From Dolomedes plantarius (Eukaryota; Arthropoda; Arachnida; Araneae; Dolomedidae): a stretch of 64,000 nucleotides of DNA. This document shows positions 11,443 to 22,805 of the stretch, piece by piece. The stretch spans positions 125,661,523 through 125,725,522 of the forward strand of contig OU015503.1 in NCBI GenBank assembly GCA_907164885.2. Direction: 5' to 3'. The translations under genes were made by a program, and so were the position numbers. The stretch's first letter is position 1; each line of letters begins with the position of its first letter. The notes under the pieces were generated by a model that searched no databases, was not told the DNA's origin, and saw only the letters and a program-made list of their open reading frames with translations.

Positions 11443-13987
11443 ATCTAAAGGTTCTCATAATCGAAAGTGTCAAGTATGATGACGAATTCGTCAAGGAAAT
11501 GCTCAGATTAATTGTGGAAGAACGTATAAAAACAGAAGAACAGAAAGCCGTGGAAGTGCCCAGCAACGAGAAAGGGAATTCGAGTTGGAAAAATTGAGGA
11601 TTCAACTTGAAGTGGAGATACTGTCACGAACACCTGTTGTAGGCCAACAGCTAGAAAACCGAAGTTTGAACTAAATAGAATTATTCCGAAGTTCAACTCG
11701 AAGGAAGACAAAATTGGTCTATACCTGACTATTTTTGAACTTCAAGTGAAGTTCATGAACATCCCTGAAAGAACTTGGACAGCATACCTGATTGGCTCAT
11801 TGCCACCTGATATAGCTCAACTCATCGCAAGAGAGGATGAAGATGATACTCAAAACTATGAAAAGGTAAAAGAAATGCTTCTCAAGAGATTTCAGTTACA
11901 GGAGACAGGTTTAGGCAGTATTTTTCCCAACAGAACAAAACCCGGATTCGACGTGGCGAGACTTCTGTTTCGAATTGAATTCTTATCTCGAAGGTTGGAT
12001 CAAAGAATTGAAGATTTCCACTTTTGATCAGCTTAAAAGCCAAATGATTGTTGATCAGATAAAAAGAAAAACTCCAGAAAATATCAGAGAACACTTCCTG
12101 GATATTTGGGCGGATTTGAACGATCCTTTGGAATTGGCCGAGAAAATGGACGCATACGACAGCCTACGGCCTGGAATGAAGAACAATCCAAATCAGACTT
12201 TCAAGAATAAAGAAGAATTCAGGAAACCCTTTCCAGTAAAGAAAATTCAACCCGTTGGAAGATCCCATGATGACCACCCACCAGGACCTTCTAGAACAGA
12301 ACCTACATTCCCAAGTTTCATAACTGAAGGAAGAAAGTCCATCCAGTGTTACGGATGCGGGACTCCTGGAGTCATCAAGTCAAAGTGTCCTACCTGCACG
12401 AGGGCTAATGAAGTGGAAACATCGGTGAGCTGCATGACGTTATTCAATTTTGATTCAAACTCGTATCCCTTAAGTTTGTCCTCAAAATTTTTGGAGAATA
12501 TATTGCTGTCTCTGCTGATACCGGTCCTTCCGACACCATCACAGGTGAAAAGCTGTTTAAATTCCTACAAGAACACAACGTCACCTTTGTGAACAAGAGA
12601 ATTTCATTTATGATGGCTGAGGGAATTCGACAGACCATTACTGCTCTGAGTACTGTGGTCAACCTGTACATTGAAGCAAAGTTATCCAAACAGAATTTCT
12701 GGAATAGCCTGAATCAAAAGGAAATAAGACTCTGTTAGGAATGGATTTTCTCAATGCAGCTGGAATTGTCCTTGATGTCCAAGGTGGAAAATGGCATTTT
12801 TCCAAAAATCCTCAAAAACAGTATAAGGTTCAAGAAGACCGTAGAAGATATAACCATCAGCGCATTCGAACTTCGAGAAGATTAGGGTAAACACCTATCT
12901 CCAGAACAGACAAGAAAACTTAACACACTCCTGGACAAAAATCAGACATGTTTCCAACCAGGGGGAGAAACACGCCGTTTATTCAACACCCTATCGACAA
13001 AGGTGATCACCCCCCAATAGCAACATCACCCTATAGGATGAATCCTACAAGGAAAGAGATTTGAAGGAACAGATTGAAGAACTGCTGAAGCAGAATATAA
13101 TCGAAAAGTGCAAGTCCCCCTACGCTGCACCTGTGGTACTTGTTCCTAGGCCAAATGGTACAGTACGCCTCTGTGTCGACTACAGAAAGTTGAATTCTGT
13201 TACGGAAGGAGATACCACGAATGGATGATCTGTTGAATGAAGCAACTCCGACATCCTACATGTCAACAATTGATTTGCAATCGGGCTATCATCAGGTAAA
13301 GGTTTCTGATGTTGACCAGGACAAAACTGCCTTCATTTGTACTTTTGGAACTTACCGTTACTTACGTATGCCCTTCGGCCTACGAAATGCTCCTGCCACC
13401 TTTCAAAGATTAATTGACAAATTTCGAAGTGGCCTGAAAGATGTTTCCGCACTGTCTTACCTAGATGACATCATCGTCCTCTCAGGGGAAACTTTTGACA
13501 AACATCTGGAAGATCTCGAAAAAGTTTCCGAAAGACTGTCTATCTTCAAACTTTTTGCAAACCGAGATAAATGTCGCTTTGCTTGTGACAGTGTGAAATA
13601 TCTGGGATTCTGGATAACGAAAGATGGAATTGAAGCTGACCAGGAGAAAATCGCATCTATTCAAAAAATTCCAGTCCCTACCAATGTGAAAGAAGTCCAA
13701 TCTTTTCTACAAACCTGCTCTTGGTTTCGTCGATATGTCCCCAACTTTGCTGACATAGCACGCCCACTTAGTAACCTCACTAAGAAGAAAGTGCATTGGC
13801 ACTGGGGCCCTGAACAACAAGAATCCTTTGAGACATTGAAGATGCGCTTGATGACTTCTCCTATATTGAGGCAAGCTGACGGATCAAAGCCTTTCACCAT
13901 CCGTACAGACGCAAGTAATTATGCTCTTGGAGCAGTCATTCTCCAGGCAAGTAGCCTCGATGAACATGTCATCAAATATGCAAGCCA
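11443..13987 (+). pseudogene. Ty3/gypsy retrotransposon gag-pol remainder
   Basis: Retrotransposon polyprotein relic. Gag runs from the 8-bp duplication at 11443 and includes a capsid-like segment (11740-12110). A zinc knuckle near 12346-12396 has the His of the CCHC pattern replaced by Val. A protease-like stretch follows at about 12500-12750. Then comes reverse transcriptase with the SYLDDII active-site box near 13457-13477, and the start of RNase H (TDASNYALGAV) near 13905-13935. Frameshifts occur near 11590, 11980-12030, 12580 and 12890-13220. Homology stops near 13987, where Tc1-like sequence takes over, so integrase and the 3' LTR are missing. It is described as a dead transposon; no env-like frame was seen. 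Confidence 0.88.
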
Positions 13988-14019
13988 CCTGATTCCCCTT
14001 GGGATTGGATTATACGAGT

Positions 14020-14982
14020 CATAAATAATGGTTAAGAATATATTATACCATTCTTCAGGGGAAAATAATGAAAGTTCCTTTAGAGATGCTGTGGTGGATA
14101 TCGATACCTGGCTCAATCCGCTTATACAGTTCACGGTGGTTTGATGATATATAGTCGGGGGGATTGTACAGGGCAAGATAAGATATTTGACTTCTTTTTC
14201 ATGCTCTTAAAACCAATACTTGATAGATTTAGCTGAGTGTATAGGGGATTATCTTCCTGGAGAACGCCATCTCCTGCAAGAAGCAATGTTTGCACCATAG
14301 GACGGACCTGGTAAGCTAAAATTTTGACATAGTCGTTCCCATTCAATCTCCCTTTTAGGGTTACAATAGGACCTGCAGAAAACAATGAGATGCCCTCCTA
14401 AACCCTGATAGATCTACCTCCATGATTGACAGTTGAGATGAGACAGCCAGAATATTACGCTTGTGTAGGTGTTCTCCAGACATAGGCATGTCCTGTTGCG
14501 AGGAACAATGTGAACAATGACTCGTCGGACCAAATGTCGTTTTTCGACATATTACTCGACCAGGATTTGCGCTCGTGGCACCATTGTGGACGATATTTTG
14601 TATTGATTTCAATTACAAGTGGCTCGGTAATAGCTACTCTTCCTTAAATGCTTTGTTTGTGAAGTTCCCTTCTACCTCTAATGGTTGATACCGGAACACG
14701 GAGATGCAGATTGAGCTCTTCGGTCATTTTGCTTACAATTGTTTTCTTTCTTTATGCCACAATCCGCTTCGATACCTCGTCCGTCTCTTTCACTCAGCTC
14801 TCCCTTTCGTCCACTATTCTGTTTGGCAGTGGATGTTTTTCCGTGCACTCTGTATGCTATCATGACTTTCGAAACCATAGCTCGAAAAACACCCATTAGC
14901 CTGGGGGTTGCAGTAACAGATATTCCAATTTAAACGCGTTCCAATAATTTGCCCTTTTCTCAAGGTCTGCAAGATTGGACAT
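14020..14982 (-). pseudogene. Tc1-like transposase, family A, decayed copy
   Basis: Minus-strand transposase remains beginning with ATG at 14982-14980. Recognisable stretches are the helix-turn-helix linker (NSGRKGELSERDGRG), the first catalytic region, and the segment GPIVTLKGRLNGNDYVKILA before the second catalytic position. Several frameshifts and stops split it into at least four frames. The DD34E triad is not intact. It is closely similar in layout and damage to the copy at 61557-62465, so much of the decay may predate the duplication of the family. Tc1 transposases cut and paste DNA at TA sites. This one is inactive. Confidence 0.8.
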
Positions 14983-15059
14983 TTTACAATGTTCTCCGCA
15001 AAAGCACGATTCCCTTAGCTTCATTATTGCTACCTGATAGTAGAATAATAGATACACTA

Positions 15060-16229
15060 TCTATACTAATATATAAAGAGAGAGAGCGGATTTTGTATGT
15101 GGAGGGTAATCTCTAGAACCACTGCACCTATTTGAAAAAGTCTGTCACTATTTGAAAAAGTCTTTCACTATTTGAAAGGTACATTATTCCAGATGGACAT
15201 AGGCTATATATTATGTATATCTGATCAGTAGAAAGAAAGTTAGGGGCCTAAATGTTGAGCTGATGCTTCACCTTTACAACTTTCCTTTGTCAACCATAGT
15301 CAAGTAACCATAGAAACACATCAAACGATATTTTCATTTATTATCAGTAAAACATTTAATATTTTAAAGATTCAAGTGGAGGAGGTATTGATAAATACAA
15401 AAAGGATTTTTTAAATTGGCAACGCTTAAGGGTTTACTGAAGAAAATTACATTTGAAACTACGCTTTTTATTGGACATTTGAGGTATAAAAAATTACAAT
15501 TTATTGGCTATCAACTGGAAATTTATTCGTATAATATTACAGTACTTTATTTAACTTATAAACTTTATGTTTTTGAATGTATGTACAATTTTATACATAA
15601 TTTGCGTAAATCGAACTTGAATTATTGAACTTTATTCAAAAATCAGTGTGTTTCATTGAAACTGCGAAATTTATTGATTATTTCAAATAGGTCTATGTTT
15701 GTTCCTTTATAAGTGAAAAAATATTGCTTGAATTGAGCTGAAATTGTGTATAGGTATAGTTGATAGTTCATATTATTTTTGAAAATCGGGTCCCGGAGTT
15801 TTTTAATTAATGTTTTAATGATTTTGCCCCTAAAAAGTGATTATTTCGACAGCTTCCGCGGCTGTCCTCGCTGACAGCGAGACTATTGGGCCGAATCGTA
15901 TCAAAATCGGCATCGGATGGCCCCCGGACACAATGCAGTGCCTCACGTTACAGTTTACAATAAAAATTTCTTTTGCCATTAACATCAACAAATCCCAAGG
16001 TCAAAAATACAAATATATAGGATTTGACTCACGGTAATATTGCTTTACTCATGGACAGCTATATGTTGGTCTCTCTAGGCCAGGAAATGAGGAGAATCAA
16101 TTTATTTTAAAACCTCAGAAAAACGATAAATGTGGTATACCATGAAGTTTTAAAATAAATTATACCTACCTAATATCTACTTAAGATAGATAATTGTTCA
16201 ACCCGGATAAAGTCGGCACGGACCGCTAG
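15060..16229 (+). mobile_element. Helitron copy A with helicase remnant
   Basis: Begins with TC (TCTATACTAATATATAAAGA) after an A and ends with CTAG before a T, the A/T insertion pattern of Helitrons. A GC-rich hairpin (CCCGGATAAAGTCGGCACGG region) lies just before the CTAG end. Copies B (26688-27370) and C (51751-52230) share both termini. A coding remnant near 15940-16135 reads QFTIKISFAININKSQGQ and, after a frameshift or stop, CFTHGQLYVGLSRPGNEENQ. These are the last motifs (V and VI) of the Pif1-type helicase of a Helitron Rep/Hel protein. So this copy keeps only the C-terminal end of the helicase. Confidence 0.92.
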
Positions 16230-16342
16230 TATTATACAAAAAATATCGGTGGCCAGACTTCTTCTTTAAGGAATACGAAGCACATTCATAAACACCACTA
16301 ATATTGATAGGTGTTTCCCTTATTTTGATAACCACCTGTATA

Positions 16343-16384
<42 letters not shown>

Positions 16385-16387
<3 letters not shown>

Positions 16388-17793
16388 TGCTGGCCACTGT
16401 AAATGCAACACCCTGAAGGAAACATACGAATAACATGAAATTTACAACATGCATTAGCGGAGGTGAGATATGCAAATGATTAGAATTTCAGCGCAGACGC
16501 ACATCACGCGCGCCTGTGACGCCACTTCAAAGCGCTATTTAAGGCTTGGAGATTTCGACGATTTCAAGTTCGGCAATTGTGTTTTTCTTGTGGTTTTTTC
16601 AAAAAAACGATCAATCATGCCTCGTCGAAAACATCGATCATCTTTTGATCCAGTATCCGAGTTCGACAGAGAAAGGATAGTGGCCTTCCGAGATTGTGGA
16701 TTATCTTTCAGGGAAATCGGTAGTCGTGTTGGACGAAACCAATCAACTGTAATGCGGATATGTGATCGTTGGATGCAGGAGGGTACGACGGACCGGCGTG
16801 TTCGATCGCATCCACCTCAGCGCACCACTTCACGTGATGACAGGCAAATTGTGCGCATGGCAGTGACGGATCGCTCAGTCACATCACGAACCATCTCACA
16901 GCACATGCAGTCTGTAACGCATCATCCAGTGTCTGCGTGTACCATTCGACGCCGTTTACAGCAGAGTGGTCTGTCCGCAAGACGTCCATTGCTTTGTCTA
17001 CCCTTGACGCAGAACCACAGACGTCTCCGCCGCCAATGGTGCGATGACAGAAGGATGTGGACGGCAGAATGGAATGAAATTGTCTTTACTGACGAGTCAC
17101 GCTTCTGTCTGCAACACCACGATGGTCGCATTCGAGTCTGGAGACACCGTGAAGAGAGGATGCTGAACAGCTGCGTTATGCACCGCCACACTGGTCCTGC
17201 ACCGGGTATTATGGTATGGGGCGGTATTGGATATCACTCTCGCACACCTCTAGTACGCATTGCCGGTACTTTAAACAGCCAGCGCTACATCTCCGAGGTG
17301 TTGGAGCCAGTTGTCCTTCCTTACCTTCAGGGCTTGCCCACAGCCATATTTCAACAGGATAATGCACGACCACACGTGGCACGCATTGTCCAACGGTTCT
17401 TCGTCAATCACCAGATTGAATAGCTTCCCTGGCCGTCTCGCTCTCCGGGTCTTTCGCCGATAGAAAACATGTGGTCCATGGTTGCTCTACGATTGACCCA
17501 TATTCAATCCCCAGCTGCCACAGCAGATCAACTTTGGCAACGTGTGGAAGCTGCTTTGTCTGCTGTACCCCAAGAACTCATCCAAAGTCTCTTTGAATCA
17601 ATGCCGAGGCGTGTGGCAGCGGTGATCTCCAACAATGGAGGCTACTCTGGCTACTGATTTTGGCAGGAACCACACTTCGCAGAAGTCTATAAATTTAATC
17701 ATTTGATACTTGGTCAACATGTTATCTACAAAATAAATTTTGTTGGGATATCTCTTGTCTTTCTTGGTGTTGCAATTTGGGTGGCCAGCAGTG
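16385..17793 (+). mobile_element. Tc1-like transposon, full length
   Basis: 1409 bp with imperfect inverted ends CACTGCTGGCCACTGTAAAT / ATTTGGGTGGCCAGCAGTG, both next to TA within TA-rich tracts. It contains one transposase gene (16617-17657). It is the best preserved of the Tc1 copies and is almost identical over their overlap to the truncated copy at 1-964, which implies recent activity. Confidence 0.95.
16617..17657 (+). pseudogene. Tc1-like transposase with a single in-frame stop
   Basis: Cut-and-paste transposase of the Tc1 group, 346 codons, the usual family length. ATG 16617 is chosen because MPRRKHRSSFDPVSEFDRER is the standard start; the open frame extends upstream without other support. 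The N-terminal helix-turn-helix (FREIGSRVGRNQSTVMRICD) is followed by a GRPR-type linker region, then the catalytic residues: Asp in FTDESRF, Asp in FQQDNARPH, and Glu in SPIENMW. There are 34 residues between the second Asp and the Glu (DD34E). A TAG at 17421-17423 lies between the second and third catalytic residues where a Leu codon is expected; everything else is open to the TGA at 17655. Readthrough or a reverted copy elsewhere would be needed for activity. Confidence 0.93.
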
Positions 17794-17807
17794 TATATAT
17801 ATATATA

Positions 17808-19287
17808 TACACTGCTAAAAAATATATGGGGAGCAAGCAAAGAAGTTAAGAAAACCGTGCGAGAAAGCCACGTATTGGCATAAAATGGATAGTACACGCG
17901 TATCAATGCGCAATACAGTAAAAAAGACGTAAAAACATTTGTAATTAAGCTTTAATTCTTTGAAAATATGGAAAAAACATGAAAAGATGATTTAGGGCAA
18001 CAATTTGGTTACATGTAAACGATAAAAAAAGTATTGTTTAGAAATGTTGCAAGATTTTTAATATGGCGTGTGGTCTCCTCGAACAGCTAAGACTGCTGCA
18101 CACCTGTTTTCCATGGATGCGATGATGTTATCGATAAGACTTTGGGGAATACTGTTCCACTCCTCAAGAAGTGCAATCTCCAAGTCTCGGAGAGTAATTG
18201 AGGCCTTGGTCTCGCAGCAATGCGTCTTCCGAGCATGCCCCAAACATGCTCGATTGGATTCAGGTCAGGACAGCACGCTGGCCATTCCATACGCTGTATT
18301 GTTTCAGCTTCAAGCATGTTCTCCACAAGACGAGCTGTATTCTGTCTGGCGTTATCATGCTGGAAAACAAAGGAATCTCATATGCAGGTCGGATATGCAG
18401 GTCCGTACGTCCGCCTATGCTCATTCCACCCCATACCATAAAACCAGCTCGTCTGTATTGTGACCTTTAACGAACGAATGTGGGGTTATTTCGAGTGCCC
18501 CTTTCCCTCCATACGAAAACACGTCTTGTGTCACACTCCAGACTGAATCGGGACTCGTCTGTAAACAGCATTTGGCTCCAATCATGTTCCTCCCAATCTC
18601 GATGTTCAGCAGCCCATTTTCTTCGGGCTGCACGGTGGCGTGAGGTCAACGGAATGCAGACCCTTGGCCTTTGTGCATAGAGACCTCCCTGATGAAGCCT
18701 ATTACGTACTGTTTGGCTGGGCACCCATCGTCCTGTGGCCAAGAGCAACTGTCTTTGCAGCTGAGTAGCATTGTCTGATCTGTTTCGACGAGCTGTTAAC
18801 AGTATATACCGGTCATCAGTTGCTGTAGTGGCGCGTGGCCGACCTTGCCCTGGTCGACGTCTAACATTCCCTGTTTCTTGGAATCGATTCCACAGCCGTG
18901 CAACGACACTTCTGGCGACTCCAACAGCGTCCGCGACACTACGTTGTGTTTACCGGGATTCAAGTCTGCCTATAATACGCCACGCCATGGATTCCGGTAA
19001 ATCACGTTGTTGAGCCATTTTCAAGGCACCTTTTCTCTAAAAGAATAACTGAGCAATCGAATTTCACAGTTAAGGCAATGAAACAGACGTTTCTGCAACA
19101 TCCCGATTTCCGCCCTTATGTTCTTTTTCTGGTATTTGACGTCATGAACTTTGATTTTCATATGAAGTTTTCTTCTTCTCTTTCCTGCTAGGCTTTAAAT
19201 TATGGATGATTTATTTTATGTTACTTATTGGTGTAAGTATTTGCGTAATTTCGTTAAAACCATGTGCTCCCCTAATTGTTTTGAACA

Positions 19288-19290
<3 letters not shown>
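17808..19290 (-). mobile_element. Tc1-like transposon of a second family, decayed
   Basis: 1483 bp with inverted ends CACTGCTAAAAAATATATGG and its imperfect complement ending TTTTGAACAGTG, each next to TA. It is separated from the preceding Tc1 element by only a 14-bp TA tract (17794-17807). The transposase is on the minus strand. The first bases of both neighbours' ends (CACTGCT) agree, so the two families may share a terminal recognition core. Confidence 0.9.
18058..19018 (-). pseudogene. Tc1-like transposase, second family, several breaks
   Basis: Starts at ATG 19018 (MAQQRDLPESMAWRIIGRLE) and ends at the TAA 18060-18058 after RGDHTPY. N-terminal helix-turn-helix, then a GRPRATTATDDRYI linker, QTVRNRLHQGGLYAQRPRV, the first catalytic Asp in LFTDESRF, and the third catalytic Glu in PDLNPIEHVWG. 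Stops and frameshifts occur near 18950, 18467 and 18330-18250. The region expected to carry the second catalytic Asp (a QDNA-type motif) is disrupted around 18330. It belongs to the same broad subgroup as the 48213-49185 gene (similar linker and C-terminus), but the two are clearly different elements. Confidence 0.88.
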
Positions 19291-19324
<34 letters not shown>

Positions 19325-20250
19325 AGGCGTTTGATTTACGCCTGCTATGATATATCAATTTGCAGTCTTCTTCATTTAACAGTACATGACACAGAGGGAA
19401 GACAGACACTCAAATAAGTACTCAGCATTATCCAGTGTCATTATCTTTTATTCGTTTCAACTTCACGTAAACCACTTCTCCAAGATATGCACATTTCATC
19501 ATTCGCCATATTCAAACTCGCAGACCCGGCTAGCATGCGGCTGCTCTCCACAACTTATTCCCGCGCTCTGACTAATTCGAAGTTTTCATTAACGTGCCCC
19601 CCCCCCTTTTGGCGCATGCGCAGAGCACCACCTGGAAAATTCTAGAATCCCTCTCTGTTTATCTAAGCATAATTTTTGCGCCAAACCCTGTACATCTATC
19701 TAAAAATAAATTTACTCCATGGAACTTCAATATCGCGAATCGAGGTCAACTAACAAAAACGGGGAAACCTTCTCCCGACGCGTTTTGCCAATGCCTTTCA
19801 TGTTAAATTTCGCTATTTTTAAGCCCCCTGTAATTTTTGAATGAACGTTTTGGCATATATATGTATGTCAAAAGTAGAAAAATGTAGGTAACCATTCCGG
19901 GACGGACCAAGTCGGGAACATCTTAACATTGCGACGCCATTTTCTGAAATTTTTCTTATAAAAATAATACCACAAAAGTTACATATTTTGAAATCACTTT
20001 AAAAAATATGAAAATTTCAAGTGAACAACACCCTAGCTGAAAACCGTTTAGTTTTTGAAATATCTTCAAATTAGAATATCCATTGAAAAGAATCATTTAT
20101 TCAATCGATTCATTCACTTGAATTTCGAATTCATTCTACTCCATGTTTTTCCATATTCCCTTTAAATAACTACATTTTTAATGTTTAATTTTAATGTTAA
20201 TTAAATTGTGTTTCACTTTGGTAATTATTATGTAATTATTATAAATTATT
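19291..20250. other. intron segment without recognised genes
   Basis: A TA microsatellite (19291-19321) leads into sequence I cannot assign. It holds a poly-C tract (19596-19608) followed by a GCGCATGCGC palindrome (19614-19623). It could include an LTR fragment, but no paired termini were found. Confidence 0.35.
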
Positions 20251-20470
20251 GCCTGCTGTGTGGTGAGTCATTTACTTTTGAAACAGTTTTGGTTTAGTTT
20301 TGATTTAGTTTAGTTTTGTTTTATTTTATTCTTGTTTACTGCTGTTTAAGTATCGTTTTCAGCAATGCCTGCTGTGTTGCGAGTCATTCCCTTTTGAAAC
20401 AGTTTTGGTTTAGTTTTGATTTAGTTTAGTTTTGTTTTGTTGTTTACTGCTGTTTAAGTACAGTTTGTGT
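20251..20470 (+). repeat. tandem duplication, 116-bp unit, two copies
   Basis: GCCTGCTGTG starts at 20251 and again at 20367. Each is followed by the same TTTTGAAACAGTTTTGG and TTTAGTTTTG-rich sequence and ends with TGTTTACTGCTGTTTAAGTA. The second copy lacks a few bases. Confidence 0.85.
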
Positions 20471-20679
20471 TATTTAACTTTTGGCTAACTTTTTGTATTT
20501 TTATTTATTTAATATTGATGCAGAATTTCACACTTAAAGGAAAATTATATTTTTCTGGAACCTATATAGCATTATGTACCTGTATTCATCGTTGTATATG
20601 TTTAAAATCTTCCTTCATTACATTCAAAAATAGAATCCTCATGTTTTTTTTTTTTGGTTGTTGTTGTTCGTATGAACTC

Positions 20680-20863
20680 TAAGGGCCTGTTCACTTAGGA
20701 GTCCGGTAGCGGAGCGTTAAAATATTGAAATACATTTAACCAATGACAAACCTCCAAACGATTAGCAGCGAAATTTTTAACGCCTATGATTGGTTTATCT
20801 TCGTCTCAACGTCATCCTTCCTTTAACGCTCCGCTACCGGACTCCTATGTGAACAGGCCCTTA
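20680..20863. mobile_element. short MITE with 40-bp inverted repeats
   Basis: 184 bp. Left arm TAAGGGCCTGTTCACTTAGG continuing to GCGTTAA; the right arm is its complement with a single mismatch over 40 bp. The core is about 105 bp and non-coding. Flanking sequence allows a TA target duplication. It is a strong hairpin-former. The parent transposon family is not identified. Confidence 0.85.
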
Positions 20864-20911
20864 TGAGAAGGAAACACTGATCTACATGCCGTCATTTTTG
20901 ACGGGGGTTAA

Positions 20912-21046
<135 letters not shown>

Positions 21047-22341
21047 CAGAGGCTGTTCGCACATTTTTTAGAAGCTTTTGGTAAGCGGTAATAAAAAATC
21101 ATTTGCTGCAAAAGAAATAATTGCAATTGTACTATGTTTTTAAAAGTCAAAATTATCGTCTGCGGCTTGAAAGTTTTGTTTTTATTCAAAATGGCGTTTT
21201 TAACAAAGCAGTGGTTCGAAGGCTACATTTATGCTCTTTCCGAAGAGAAATATGCATACTCCGTTATCCAAAAACGATGTGAGAGTCATGGTTTTGTGAT
21301 ATCTAATGCGTCGATAGGTAATATCGTCAACAAGAAAGGAAAAAAACGTCAAATTGGAGCCTCAAGGGGGACAAAAATTCCAAACAAGTATCCAAGGAAA
21401 AAACGGACATCGTCGACTATTGCAAAGGTACGTTGTTTAATGTTAAAAGAAAATCCCCCTAGTCAACGGACAGTTGCAAAATCATTAAAATGCGCGGTGT
21501 CCACTGTAAACAAAATGATAAACGTTGATTTAAATCTTAAGAAAGCGAAAAAACGCAATGTGCAGCGTCTTCTTCCAAATCATATCGCTGAACGCAGGAC
21601 ACGCTGCAGAATTCTATATGAGAAACACTTATCCAAAGAAAAATGGAAAACAATTGTCACAATAGATGAATCATGGGTGTATTTAAATGATTGCAACAAA
21701 AAAAGAGCCATTTATTATCATAAAAGGGGAGAAAAAAATTTAAGTACATGGTTGAAAGAATCGAAAGAAAGTTTTTCTAAGGGATTCATGATTGTTGCTG
21801 GTTTTTCTTATAATGGCAAGTTAAAAATAAAGAGAGTGGAAAGAAATGTCAAGATTAACTCCAAATACTATCAGGAACATATTTTATCGCCAATTTTTCT
21901 GAATGAAATACCATCGCTTTACCCACAGTGCCATCAATCTGTGAGACTCCATCGGGACAAAGCTAGCAGTCACACGTCAAAATCCACTGTAAATTTCCTA
22001 AAAGAAATGGAACAAAAAACTGGTATCAAGGCCATACCCTTCACTGATATCCCTACTAAATCTCCCGATGTATCACCTATGGATTTTTCGGAGTTTTAAA
22101 ATCTGCATTATCCAAACGTCGTCCCAAAACCCTTACAGGACTCTGGAAAGCTGTTCAGGAGGAATGGGATAGAATACCTCTTCGGACACTTCAAAAGGCA
22201 TTATTATCCTGGAAATTGTGGTGTCGAAAGATAGTTCAGAATAAGGGATGTCAAATAGAACATTTAAAACACAAGAATTTTATGTAATTTAGTTTTGTGA
22301 ATACAATATACATCGTCTAAAAAATGTGTGAACAGCCTCTG
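21047..22341 (+). mobile_element. DD41D mariner/Tc1-type transposon, nearly intact
   Basis: 1295 bp with matching ends CAGAGGCTGTTCGCACATTT (21047-21066) and its complement, ATGTGTGAACAGCCTCTG, ending at 22341. Both are next to TA inside TA microsatellites. A single transposase gene fills the interior. Its termini begin like those of the related decayed element 23429-26573 (CAGA-G-x-x-G-TT-x-G). Confidence 0.92.
21191..22287 (+). pseudogene. DD41D-type transposase, one apparent missing base
   Basis: Transposase of the IS630/Tc1/mariner superfamily, about 365 codons. ATG 21191 ([20 protein letters not shown]) is chosen because the decayed relative starts at the same point (MAPKIDRWLEGYVTVLSGEK). 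Helix-turn-helix segments come first (SQRTVAKSLKCAVSTVNKM). The catalytic residues are Asp in VTIDESWVYL, Asp in LHRDKASSHTSK, and a final Asp in SPDVSPMDF. There are 41 residues between the second and third Asp, the DD41D spacing described for the rosa/Visitor-like lineages. The frame breaks near 22085 in a run of five T. One more T would read MDFFGVLKSALSKRRPKTL and stay open to the TAA at 22285. This could be a real mutation or a homopolymer assembly error. Confidence 0.9.
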
Positions 22342-22800
<459 letters not shown>

Positions 22801-22805
22801 TATGA

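Larger units (their letters stand above)
13988..16338 (-). mobile_element. Tc1-like element (family A), split by a Helitron
   Basis: Same family as the element at 61384-62651. Its 5' terminus is at 16338 (CAGGTGGTTATCAAAATAA on the minus strand, next to TA). It continues to 16230, is interrupted by the Helitron 15060-16229, and resumes at 15059. The left boundary is abrupt at about 13988 inside a gypsy frame, so the far terminal repeat (about 110 bp in the sister copy) is missing. The sister copy reads straight through the Helitron site. The TA microsatellite at 16339-16384 separates it from the next Tc1 element. Confidence 0.85.

Noticed and set aside
11443..13987. Gypsy element as a possible functional endogenous retrovirus
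   Set aside because: Several frameshifts, a changed zinc knuckle, no integrase, no env-like frame and no LTR pair.
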